Shown here: positions 44,676 through 52,692 of the stretch, piece after piece | How the letters are laid out: every line of letters starts with the position of its first letter | Numbering within the stretch: the first letter of the stretch is position 1 | Program-made: the position numbers and the translations under genes | The notes under the pieces: model-generated | Told to the model about the DNA's origin: nothing | Seen by the model: only the letters and a program-made list of their open reading frames with translations | Database searches by the model: none | Assembly (NCBI RefSeq): GCF_037094685.1 | Contig: NZ_CP146614.1 | Coordinates: 3,472,001-3,536,000, forward strand | DNA: 64,000 nt | Direction of reading: 5' to 3' | Source: Massilia sp. METH4 | GTDB taxonomy: Bacteria > Pseudomonadota > Gammaproteobacteria > Burkholderiales > Burkholderiaceae_D

Positions 44676-46090
44676 AAATTTATCCCGTCATCCTGTCCGG
44701 CGGTGCCGGCACCCGGTTGTGGCCGTTGTCGCGCGCGGCACTGCCAAAGCAATTGCTTCCAGTGGTGGCCGACAAGACGATGTTGCAGGACACGGCGCTG
44801 CGCCTGAGCGGCCGGCCGGAGCTGATGCAGCCGCTGATCGTGTGCGGCAACGAGCACCGTTTCCTGGTTGCCGAGCAGCTTCGCGAAATCAATATCAAAC
44901 CGCTGGGGATCCTGCTTGAGCCGGAAGGCCGCAATACGGCGCCGGCCGTGGCCGCGGCTGCCCATTTCCTGAAGGCGATCGACGCCGAGGCAGTAATGCT
45001 GGTACTACCGGCCGACCACGTCATCAGCGATACGGAAGCGTTCTATGGCGCCATCGTGCGCGCCACCCAGCTGGTCGAGCACGGCGCGCTGGCCACGTTC
45101 GGCATCGTGCCGACCGCGCCCGAGACGGGTTATGGCTACATCCGCAGCGGCGAACCGCTGCCGGTGGGGGATAAGTGCTTCAAGGTCGACCGTTTCGTCG
45201 AGAAGCCCGACCGGGCCACGGCCGAGGAGTTCGTCAAGGCCGGTAATTACTTCTGGAACAGCGGCATGTTCCTGTTCCGTGCCGATGGCTACCTGAAGGA
45301 ACTGGAACAATTCCAGCCCACGATCGCCAGCGCCACGGCCGAAGCCGTATCGAAGGGCTACCGCGACCTCGATTTCTGCCGTCTGGACGAGCAGGCCTTC
45401 GCGGCCAGCCCATCGGACTCGATCGACTACGCCGTCATGGAACACACGCGCCACGCCGTCGTGGTGCCGGCTTCGATCGGCTGGAACGACGTTGGTTCCT
45501 GGTCGGCCCTGTGGGAAGTGCAGCAGCGTGACGAGAACGGCAACGTCGCCCGTGGCGACGTTTACCTGGATGGCGTGAAGAACTCGCTCGTGCGCGCCGA
45601 GAGCCGCTGCGTGGCCGTGATCGGCGTCGAGGACGTGGTCGTCGTCGAAACGAACGACGCGGTGCTGGTGGCACACAAGGACCAGGTCCAGCGTGTCAAG
45701 CAGGTGGTCGATCACCTGAAGTGCCAGGATCGCACGGAGCACTTGCACCACACCAAGGTCTACCGTCCGTGGGGTTGCTACGAGGGCATCGACATCGGCG
45801 ATCGTTTCCAGGTGAAGCGCATCACGGTCAACCCGGGCGGCAAGCTCTCGCTGCAGATGCACCATCACCGCGCCGAGCACTGGATCGTCGTGTCCGGCAC
45901 GGCCAAGGTCACTTGCGGTGACAAGGTTGAACTGTTGACGGAAAACGAATCGACCTATATTCCGATCGGCATGAACCACCGTCTCGAGAATCCGGGCAAG
46001 CTGCCGCTGCACCTCATCGAAGTACAGTCGGGCAGTTATCTGGGCGAAGATGATATCGTTCGCTTCGAAGACGTGTATCAGCGCACCTGA
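44672..46090 (+). CDS. manC: Mannose-1-phosphate guanylyltransferase / mannose-6-phosphate isomerase
   Basis: 472 residues, a bifunctional type II enzyme of the ManC/AlgA/XanB family. The guanylyltransferase half has LSGGAGTRLWPLSRAALPKQ, LLEPEGRNTAPAV, VLPADHVI and FVEKPDRATAEEFV. The isomerase half (cupin, about 355-472) has VYRPWGCYEGID, FQVKRITVNPGGKLSLQMHH and RAEHWIVVSGTA. It would make GDP-mannose for the AlgD-like dehydrogenase and for mannosyl transfer. It is the last gene of the operon and is followed by a textbook terminator. Confidence 0.94.
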   Translation: MKIYPVILSGGAGTRLWPLSRAALPKQLLPVVADKTMLQDTALRLSGRPELMQPLIVCGNEHRFLVAEQLREINIKPLGILLEPEGRNTAPAVAAAAHFLKAIDAEAVMLVLPADHVISDTEAFYGAIVRATQLVEHGALATFGIVPTAPETGYGYIRSGEPLPVGDKCFKVDRFVEKPDRATAEEFVKAGNYFWNSGMFLFRADGYLKELEQFQPTIASATAEAVSKGYRDLDFCRLDEQAFAASPSDSIDYAVMEHTRHAVVVPASIGWNDVGSWSALWEVQQRDENGNVARGDVYLDGVKNSLVRAESRCVAVIGVEDVVVVETNDAVLVAHKDQVQRVKQVVDHLKCQDRTEHLHHTKVYRPWGCYEGIDIGDRFQVKRITVNPGGKLSLQMHHHRAEHWIVVSGTAKVTCGDKVELLTENESTYIPIGMNHRLENPGKLPLHLIEVQSGSYLGEDDIVRFEDVYQRT

Positions 46091-46112
46091 TTACTGCAAG
46101 ACAAGTTTGAGG

Positions 46113-46149
46113 AGGCCACGCAACACTTCGGTGTTGCGTGGCCTTTTTT
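46113..46149 (+). terminator. Intrinsic terminator of the EPS locus
   Basis: A perfect 14-bp stem AGGCCACGCAACAC/GTGTTGCGTGGCCT, UUCG tetraloop and a run of six T, 22 nt after the manC stop. It marks the end of the EPS gene block. Confidence 0.95.
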
Positions 46150-46179
46150 GTTGTAAATTCGAAATGTGAGTTGCTCTTC

Positions 46180-46188
46180 TGATATACT
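46180..46188 (+). promoter_or_regulatory. Extended -10 promoter of the tandem PEP-CTERM genes
   Basis: TGATATACT (TGn followed by TATACT, 5/6 of consensus), 55 nt before the ATG at 46244 and just after the EPS terminator. The -35 region is weak, as is usual for extended -10 promoters. Confidence 0.4.
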
Positions 46189-46243
46189 GCTCATAGGTAT
46201 TAAAATTTGGCCAACTACCACTTTCTTTTCCTGTGACCATTAT

Positions 46244-46783
46244 ATGAAATATATCTCCCTTGCTGCCGCTGCGCTGTTGCTCGCCGCGCCGGCCGTCCAT
46301 GCGCGCGACATCAGCTCGCCGGTGGAAACCCTGACGCTGGCAACCGGCGCAAACTCCGTCGGCTTCAACAATGCATTCGCCGCCGTTACCCGCGGAGACA
46401 CGTTCGCCGACCGTTTCGCGTTTGTCCTGAATGGCGTTGCAACGCTGGACTTTACCGCCACGTCGAGCGCAGCACGGGTCAACTCCGGACTGGATCTGAC
46501 GGGCTTCGGGCTCTACAACGCTGTAACGGGCGCACTGGTGCTCGGCGGCACGAAGGATTATGTGAACCTGGGCGGCAAGTACGACCAGTACTCGCTGGCT
46601 TATTCCGACCTGGCCGCCGGAGAGTACTTCTTGCACGTGTCGGGCAAGATGCTGTCGGGTTCGGGCTCGTTCGCCGGCAATGGCGTGATCACGGTATCGC
46701 CCGTACCCGAGCCGGCCACGCCGTTCCTGCTGCTGGGCGGCCTGGCCGTGCTGGCAATCGGCGCTCGCCGTAAAACCCAATAA
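46244..46783 (+). CDS. FxDxF-type PEP-CTERM protein
   Basis: 179 residues with a signal peptide (LAAAALLLAAPAVHA-RD), the FxDxF element FADRFAF near residue 50 and a C-terminal VPEPATP, hydrophobic helix and RRKTQ sorting signal. The middle is a beta-rich repeat-poor domain. FxDxF PEP-CTERM proteins are secreted, function unknown, and typically multi-copy in PEP-CTERM genomes. It is the first of two tandem, distantly similar genes; the second follows 18 nt later. The ATG at 46244 fits the signal peptide; an upstream in-frame start would add 26 unlikely residues. XrtB is the probable processing enzyme. Confidence 0.87.
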   Translation: MKYISLAAAALLLAAPAVHARDISSPVETLTLATGANSVGFNNAFAAVTRGDTFADRFAFVLNGVATLDFTATSSAARVNSGLDLTGFGLYNAVTGALVLGGTKDYVNLGGKYDQYSLAYSDLAAGEYFLHVSGKMLSGSGSFAGNGVITVSPVPEPATPFLLLGGLAVLAIGARRKTQ

Positions 46784-46801
46784 CCCGAATCAGGTCCGAC
46801 C

Positions 46802-47347
46802 ATGAAAAAACTGCTTCAATTCTGCCTCGTCGCAGCCCTGGCAATTGGTGCCCAGGCGCACGCCAGCTACATCGACAACAGCCAGACCTTCAACCAGACC
46901 GTGGTGCAGGACGGCAGCGAGGGTGCTTTCGCCTTCGACCGTACCATCGTGACCGATGCCGGTTCGCTGGGCGCCTCCAGCAACGGTTTCGCCGATCGTT
47001 ATGCGTTCTCGCTGGATGCCGCATCGTATTTCGGTGGCGATCTGTCCTCCGTCCTGTACCCCAACGGGACCGGTCTCGTCATCACCAGCTTCACCTTGCA
47101 TGAGGCCGATGGCGACCTGCTGTATTCCGCGTCCCTCGTCGACGCGCGCCGTCAGGCGTGGGCGTTCCTGGACGACGCGACCCTGAGCAATGGATCGTAC
47201 TTCCTGCAAGTGAACGGCTACGCAACGGCAGCCAGCGGCAGCTACAGCGGCAACCTGGCCGTGTCGGCGGTGCCGGAGCCGGGTTCGCTGGCGCTGATGT
47301 TCGGCGGCCTGACCGTCCTGGGCGTGGCGCTGCGCCGCCGCGCCTGA
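46802..47347 (+). CDS. FxDxF-type PEP-CTERM protein
   Basis: 181 residues, same plan as the preceding protein: signal peptide (FCLVAALAIGAQAHA-SY), FADRYAF near residue 62, beta-rich body ending in SYFLQVNGYATAASGSYSGN, then VPEPGSL, hydrophobic helix and RRRA tail. The shared FADR[FY]AF and the YFLxV motif before the Gly/Ser-rich end show the two genes are duplicates that have diverged. The 18-nt gap and shared terminator make them one operon. Function unknown; export and exosortase processing are expected. Confidence 0.87.
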   Translation: MKKLLQFCLVAALAIGAQAHASYIDNSQTFNQTVVQDGSEGAFAFDRTIVTDAGSLGASSNGFADRYAFSLDAASYFGGDLSSVLYPNGTGLVITSFTLHEADGDLLYSASLVDARRQAWAFLDDATLSNGSYFLQVNGYATAASGSYSGNLAVSAVPEPGSLALMFGGLTVLGVALRRRA

Positions 47348-47364
47348 TCGTACTGGCTGTAAAG

Positions 47365-47397
47365 AAAACGGAAGCTGCGGCTTCCGTTTTTTTTTTT
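47365..47397 (+). terminator. Intrinsic terminator after tandem PEP-CTERM genes
   Basis: CGGAAGC/GCTTCCG stem with TGCG loop, flanked by AAAA upstream and eleven T downstream, 18 nt after the stop codon. Likely bidirectional in shape, but no minus-strand gene is nearby. Confidence 0.9.
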
Positions 47398-47534
47398 GCG
47401 CGGTCGCCATACCGGCCGCAGCCGACATCGATGGCGCGGATACGGCCTCGGCCGGGCGGGCCGCGCAGGAGTTGCAGGCTGCGCACAAGAGACGATCGGT
47501 TACACTGACCGCTTATCCCGACCATCCCGACCGA

Positions 47535-48560
47535 ATGCGTCGCCTTCCGGAGCCTGTCCTTTTGCGATCCGTACTATTGCTGCCAATCCTGTTTGCCACC
47601 GCCACCGCAAGCGCCGCCACGGCCCTTCAGCCTGCCCAACTGGGGGTGGTGATCAATGATGACGAGCCCAACAGTGTCGAGCTGGGCGAGTACTATGTCG
47701 CGGCACGGGGCATCCCGAAAGAAAACGTCGTGCATGTGCGGATTCCTGGCAAGCCGCGCAAGCTCACCGGCGAGCAGTTCGCGAAGCTGAAGGCCGAAAT
47801 CGACGCCAGGCTGAAATCCGAGGTGCAGGCCGTGCTGATGGTGTGGACGGCACCTTACGCTGTCGGGTGCAATGGCATTACCGCCGCCTTGGCGCTGGGG
47901 TTCGATGGCGACCAGTGCTCGAATTCCTGCGCTCCTGGAAAGCCGAGTCCATATTTCAACGCAACCGCCATGCCCGGGCAGGTGCAGCAGGGATTGCGCC
48001 TGGCCATGCTGTTGCCGACCGACTCCATTGCCGAGGGCAAGGCGCTGATCGACCGCGGCAAGGCAAGCGGCTTCCGTACACCCGCCGCCGGCGCCTACTA
48101 CCTCGTGACGAGCGAGAAGGCGCGAAACAGCCGCGCACCATTCTTCCCCAGGGCAGGGGCGATCCCGCAACGCAAGCTGACCATCCATAACCTGCGCCAG
48201 GAGGCGATCGAGGACAAGCGCGACGTCATGGTCTACCAGACGGGCAAGGCGCGGGTCGACAAGCTCGATACCTTGCAATTCCTGCCCGGCGCGCTGGCCG
48301 ACCACCTGACGTCGCTCGGCGGCGATCTCCTCGGCGACGGGCAGATGAGCAGCCTGCGCTGGCTGGAAGCGGGCGCGACCGCCAGCTATGGCACCGTCAG
48401 CGAGCCCTGCAATTACTGGCAGAAGTTCCCGCAACCGGCCGTATTGCTGCGTCACTATCTGGGCGGCGCCACGGCGATCGAAGCCTATTGGCGCAGCGTC
48501 GCCTGGCCGACGCAGGGCGTTTTTATCGGCGAGCCGCTCGCCGCGCCGTACCAGCGCTGA
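47535..48560 (+). CDS. TIGR03790-type family protein, exported, function unknown
   Basis: 341 residues with a signal peptide (LLLPILFATATASA-A) and the start of the TIGR03790 family: QLGVVINDDEPNSVELGEYY and ARGIPKENVVHVRIP, then VLMVWTAPYAVGCNGITAALA. Cysteines cluster in the region around CNGITAALALGFDGDQC and SNSCAPG. The later SYGTVSEPCNYWQKFPQP and GATAIEAYWRSVAWP are also typical of the family as I recall it. Members are exported and have no established activity. It stands alone between two PEP-CTERM groups. Confidence 0.75.
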   Translation: MRRLPEPVLLRSVLLLPILFATATASAATALQPAQLGVVINDDEPNSVELGEYYVAARGIPKENVVHVRIPGKPRKLTGEQFAKLKAEIDARLKSEVQAVLMVWTAPYAVGCNGITAALALGFDGDQCSNSCAPGKPSPYFNATAMPGQVQQGLRLAMLLPTDSIAEGKALIDRGKASGFRTPAAGAYYLVTSEKARNSRAPFFPRAGAIPQRKLTIHNLRQEAIEDKRDVMVYQTGKARVDKLDTLQFLPGALADHLTSLGGDLLGDGQMSSLRWLEAGATASYGTVSEPCNYWQKFPQPAVLLRHYLGGATAIEAYWRSVAWPTQGVFIGEPLAAPYQR

Positions 48561-48675
48561 TCCTCGCTGCGTTTTCCGGTCCTGCCGGATAAAAGTGTCA
48601 CCAAGGGGTCATATCAATTGGTTAATATGTAGACGGCAATTTTCGATTCGCTTCTTCAATACAACAGGGATAACA

Positions 48676-51669
48676 ATGACACGACACGCTCCGCTTCGGG
48701 GACAGAGGACCGTATTGGCAACGGCTCTTGCCGCCGTATTGGCCTCATTGTCAGCCGCGCCGGCCTTCGCCGCGTCCGATATCGTCATCAGCCAGGTCTA
48801 TGGTGGCGGCGGGAACAGCGGCGCGACGCTGAAGGCCGACTTCATCGAACTGTTCAACCGCAGCGGCGCGACAGTCACGATGACCGACTGGAGCGTGCAA
48901 TACGCGAGCGCCGGCGGCAGCAGCTGGCAGGTGACGCGCCTGCCGGCGGTCACGCTGGAGCCCGGCAAGTATTTCCTTGTCCAGCAGGCGACCGGCAGCG
49001 GCGGCTCGGTCGCGCTCGAGCCGGACGCGACGGGCACGATTCCGATGAGCGGCAGCGGCGCCAAGGTGGCGCTGGTCAGTTCGACGGTCGCCCTGTCTGG
49101 AGCGACCCCGAGCGGTAGCGCACTGGTCGACCTGGTGGGCTGGGGCAGCGCCGGCCATTTCGAAGGCAGCGCGCCCGCTGGCGGCACGTCCAATACGACG
49201 GCCGTGCTGCGCAATGACGCCGGCTGCACCGATACCGACGACAATGGGGCCGACTTCACCGTGGCCGAGCCCACGCCACGCAACCAGGCCGCGCCGGCGC
49301 ACGTGTGCGGCGCGCCGGTCGTCAAGCCGATCGTGCTGCAATGCCCGGCCAGCCTCGGTGTGGCGTTCGGCTATCCGGGAACCGCGCTGCTTGCCGCAAG
49401 CGACGCCGACAGCATCGTCAACGCCGCCGCGATCGCCTCGAGTCCGGTACCGGGAATCAGCCTGGCGTTCACCGCCGCCAGCGAAGCGGGCGGCAGCGCC
49501 TCCGGCAGCCTGACGGTAGGCGGCAACGTTCCGGTGGGCGACTACCCGGTCGTCATCCGCTTCAGCAACAACGACGCGCAGGAAGCCAGCTGCACCGTGA
49601 ATGTATCGGTACGCCCGCTCCCCGCCGTCACCCATACGATTCCGCAGATCCAGGGAAGCGGTGCTGCCAGCCCGTATGCGAATACGGTGCAGACCACGGA
49701 GGGCATCGTCACCGCCAAGGTGGCCGGCGGCTTCTACCTGCAGGACGCGAATGGCGACGGCGATCCGACCACCTCCGATGGCCTGTATATCTACAGCGCG
49801 GCCGCGGCGAACAGCGTGGCCGTTGGCCAGCGCGTGCGCGTCACCGGCAAGATCATCGAATACACGCCGAGCGGCGCGGGCCGTTCGTTCACCGAGATGA
49901 CGGAGGTGTCCGCCACGTCGGTACTGGCAGCCGGACAAGGGGTGGCCCCCACCAATATCGTGCTGCCGAACGCGCGCCTGGACCAGGTCGAGGGCATGCT
50001 GGTGCGCTTCGCCAACCCGCTGACGATCTCGCAAACCACGTACCTGGGTGCGCGCGGCGAATTGTCGCTGTCTTCCGGTCGCCTGGAAATCCCGACCAAC
50101 CGCTACTCGCCACGTTCTCCGGAAGCGGTGGCGCTGGCTGCCGCCAACGCGGCCAATCGCATCGTGCTGGACGACGGGATCTTCACCACGCCGGCCACCA
50201 TTCCCTACGTCGGCGAAAACCGCACGGTGCGCGCCGGGGACACGGTACGTGACCTGACCGGCGTGATCGATTTCGGCGCACTGGGCGGCGGCGGGGCGGG
50301 CTTCAAGCTGCAGCCGACCGTTGCGCCGACCATCACGCGCGACAACGCGCGTTCCGACGCACCGCGCCTGGCGGCAGGGAACGTGAAGGTGGCCAGTGCC
50401 AATGTGCTGAACTTCTTCACGACCTTTACCAACGGCGCCACCGCGACGGGGCAGAGCGGGCAGGGGTGCACCATCGGTTCCACGACCAGCCAGGGCAATT
50501 GCCGCGGCGCCGACAACCTGGCCGAGTATGTGCGCCAGCGCGACAAGATCGTCAACCAGCTGAAAGGCCTCGACGCGGACGTCGTGGGCCTGATGGAGAT
50601 CCAGAATAACGGCGACACGGCCGTGGGCCTGCTGGTGGACAGCCTCAACGCCGCGTACGGAGCACCAGTGTATGCCGTGGTGCCGAAGCCGGCCGCCACC
50701 GGCACGGATGCCATCCGCGTGGCCATGATCTACAAACCCGCCAATGTCACGCTGGTGGGTGGCGCCCTGGCCGACGCGGACAGTGTCAACAACCGCCCGC
50801 CGATGGCACAGACGTTCCGCGCCAACAACGGCGAGAAGTTCTCCGTCGTCGTGAACCACCTGAAGTCGAAGGGGAGCTGCCCGTCCGGCACCGGCACGGA
50901 TGCGGACAATGGCGACGGCCAGAGCTGCTGGAACGCCACGCGGGTCGCCCAGGCGCAGCGCCTGGTCGACGTCTTCGTGCCGCAGGTGCAGGCTGCCGCG
51001 GGCGACCAGGATGTGCTGCTGATCGGCGACTTCAACTCCTACGGCATGGAAGATCCGATTGCCGCCATCACGGCCAAGGGCTTCGTCAACCAGCTCGAGC
51101 GCTTCGTGCGGCCGGCCGGCCTGCCGTATTCCTACGTATTCGGCCATGAAGCCGGCTACCTCGACCATGCGCTGGCGAGCGCGTCGCTGAGCGCGCAGAT
51201 CGTGGACGCTGCCGAGTGGCACGCCAATGCGGACGAGCCGGAAGTCATCGACTACAACACCGACGGCAAGCCGCAGGATCTGTACGATGCGCAGCCGTAC
51301 CGGGCATCGGACCACGATCCGCTCGTTGTCAGCCTGGCGCTGCAGCCGTCGCTCGTCGACGTGACGGCCAGTGTGCAAGTCAATGCCACGGGCCTGAGCT
51401 ATAACCGCGTCACGCAGCTGTTTTCCGGTTCGGTCACGCTGGTGAACCGCTCGGCAACCGCGCTGGCGGGGCCGCTGGCACTGCAACTGAATGGCCTGCC
51501 GGCCGGCGTTACCGTGGTCAACGCGACTGGTACGCACATGGGCTCGCCATACATCCGCGTCGCCAGCGGCCTGGCGCCGGGCGCCTCGGTCACCGTGCCG
51601 CTCACGCTGCGCAACCCTGCCAAGGTCAACGCAACCTATACGGCAACCATCTACAGCGGTACTTTCTAA
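48676..51669 (+). CDS. ExeM/NucH-family extracellular endonuclease with LTD domain
   Basis: 997 residues with a signal peptide (AAVLASLSAAPAFA-AS). An N-terminal lamin-tail domain (IVISQVYGGGGNSGATLKAD) leads to an OB-like/ExeM domain (GIVTAKVAGGFYLQDANGDG). The endonuclease/exonuclease/phosphatase domain (about 570-885) has NVLNFFTTF, VVGLMEIQNNG (metal Glu near 642), VVVNHLKSKGS, VLLIGDFNSYGMEDP (near 780) and ASDHDPLVVS (catalytic Asp-His near 878). A beta-sandwich tail follows. It would degrade extracellular DNA for nutrients, phosphate or matrix turnover. It has no PEP-CTERM signal itself, but a PEP-CTERM gene follows 9 nt later. Confidence 0.9.
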   Translation: MTRHAPLRGQRTVLATALAAVLASLSAAPAFAASDIVISQVYGGGGNSGATLKADFIELFNRSGATVTMTDWSVQYASAGGSSWQVTRLPAVTLEPGKYFLVQQATGSGGSVALEPDATGTIPMSGSGAKVALVSSTVALSGATPSGSALVDLVGWGSAGHFEGSAPAGGTSNTTAVLRNDAGCTDTDDNGADFTVAEPTPRNQAAPAHVCGAPVVKPIVLQCPASLGVAFGYPGTALLAASDADSIVNAAAIASSPVPGISLAFTAASEAGGSASGSLTVGGNVPVGDYPVVIRFSNNDAQEASCTVNVSVRPLPAVTHTIPQIQGSGAASPYANTVQTTEGIVTAKVAGGFYLQDANGDGDPTTSDGLYIYSAAAANSVAVGQRVRVTGKIIEYTPSGAGRSFTEMTEVSATSVLAAGQGVAPTNIVLPNARLDQVEGMLVRFANPLTISQTTYLGARGELSLSSGRLEIPTNRYSPRSPEAVALAAANAANRIVLDDGIFTTPATIPYVGENRTVRAGDTVRDLTGVIDFGALGGGGAGFKLQPTVAPTITRDNARSDAPRLAAGNVKVASANVLNFFTTFTNGATATGQSGQGCTIGSTTSQGNCRGADNLAEYVRQRDKIVNQLKGLDADVVGLMEIQNNGDTAVGLLVDSLNAAYGAPVYAVVPKPAATGTDAIRVAMIYKPANVTLVGGALADADSVNNRPPMAQTFRANNGEKFSVVVNHLKSKGSCPSGTGTDADNGDGQSCWNATRVAQAQRLVDVFVPQVQAAAGDQDVLLIGDFNSYGMEDPIAAITAKGFVNQLERFVRPAGLPYSYVFGHEAGYLDHALASASLSAQIVDAAEWHANADEPEVIDYNTDGKPQDLYDAQPYRASDHDPLVVSLALQPSLVDVTASVQVNATGLSYNRVTQLFSGSVTLVNRSATALAGPLALQLNGLPAGVTVVNATGTHMGSPYIRVASGLAPGASVTVPLTLRNPAKVNATYTATIYSGTF

Positions 51670-51678
51670 GGGACGAAC

Positions 51679-52314
51679 ATGCTTGTAACTATCTTGAAAC
51701 TGCGCACCGGCGTTGCCGCCCTGGCGCTCGTCTTCGGCAGCAGCGCGGCGCTGGCCGACAGCACGCTGGCCGTCAGCATCGATACCAGCTCGTTCGGCGA
51801 TGCGGGCTGGCTCGACTTCCAGTACAACCCGGCGAACCCGGGCGTTTCTCCAGCCACTACGGTGACGCTGAGCGGCTTCGAAGGGTTCTCGGCGGCTGCG
51901 CCGGTGGAAACGGCCGGCCAGGTGTCCGGCTCGCTCGCGGCAGGTTACGTGATCGGCAATGGCAACAGCTGGAACAGCCTGTTCCATGCTGTCGACTATG
52001 GCGGCATCTTGCGGTTCACCGTCACGTTCAGTGGCGACAATGTCGACCTGTCCGGTGGTGCCTATGGCTCCCGCTTCGCCGTGTTCGCGTATGACGCGGC
52101 CGGTACCGCGTTGCTGGGCAACTCGACGGCCGATGACGGCCGCCTGATCGGCATCGACCTGGCGCCGGCCACCGCGATTGGCGAAGTAGTCCCGCCTACA
52201 CCGATCAGTTATTCGGATGTCGCAACGATTTCCGCCGTGCCGGAACCATCGTCCTGGTTGATGCTGGGTGTCGGTGCGATGCTGCTCGCCGGTGCTGCCC
52301 GGCGCCGCGCCTGA
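51679..52314 (+). CDS. PEP-CTERM protein in operon with the nuclease
   Basis: 211 residues: signal peptide (VAALALVFGSSAALA-DS), a beta-rich body (LDFQYNPANPGVSPATTVTLSG, RFTVTFSGDNVDLSGGAYGS) and VPEPSSW, hydrophobic helix, RRRA. Its pattern recalls the NF038129-type PEP-CTERM group, a recollection I could not check. AAGGGA lies before the ATG, nine bases after the nuclease stop, so the two are co-transcribed. It could hold the nuclease or matrix material at the cell surface after exosortase processing (inference). Confidence 0.85.
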   Translation: MLVTILKLRTGVAALALVFGSSAALADSTLAVSIDTSSFGDAGWLDFQYNPANPGVSPATTVTLSGFEGFSAAAPVETAGQVSGSLAAGYVIGNGNSWNSLFHAVDYGGILRFTVTFSGDNVDLSGGAYGSRFAVFAYDAAGTALLGNSTADDGRLIGIDLAPATAIGEVVPPTPISYSDVATISAVPEPSSWLMLGVGAMLLAGAARRRA

Positions 52315-52692
52315 CCGGTATTGGAATGCCGCCAGCCGACTGCGCAGAGCATCGGCTGGCGGAATCCATCGCGCGACTGCGCAAGGCGATTTCACAGCCA
52401 ATCGCGGCTGTGCTTCGCTGCCATTCTTCCCAAGCCGACCCCACCCGTACTGCGCCCGCCCTTGGGCCAGGCCATCAACCTGCGCCGGGCGCCGAAATCA
52501 GCGCACTTCACAAGCAGCGACCACGGCCCAGCTTGCCAGCGGGATATCGCATGAATATTGGGAGGAACGCACCGCGGTGCGCATGACTGCCGCGCCGCTG
52601 GCGGGAGAGGCGACATGCTCGCCGGCGCGTTTCCTGCGCCGGTTCGACATCGCATGCGGCGTTCGTGTGGACGCGCGGCGCCCACACGATCA
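52315..52692. other. 378-nt gene-free spacer between convergent genes
   Basis: No gene is recognised. A perfect 11-bp inverted repeat, CCGCCAGCCGA/TCGGCTGGCGG at 52329-52362 with a 12-nt loop, lies 15 nt after the PEP-CTERM stop and may be a 3'-end structure, although no U-tract follows. The remainder is unremarkable. Confidence 0.5.

Noticed and set aside
39943..46090. Alginate biosynthesis operon
   Set aside because: AlgD-like and ManC enzymes are present, but no alginate polymerase, epimerase or AlgK/AlgE-type genes are seen, and a Wzx/Wzy system is present instead.
48751..52401. A very long open frame (over 1200 codons) on the minus strand
   Set aside because: It is antisense to the exported nuclease and the PEP-CTERM gene, whose motifs are clear on the plus strand. 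Long antisense frames are expected in GC-rich DNA, and its translation is Arg/His/Gly-rich without motifs.
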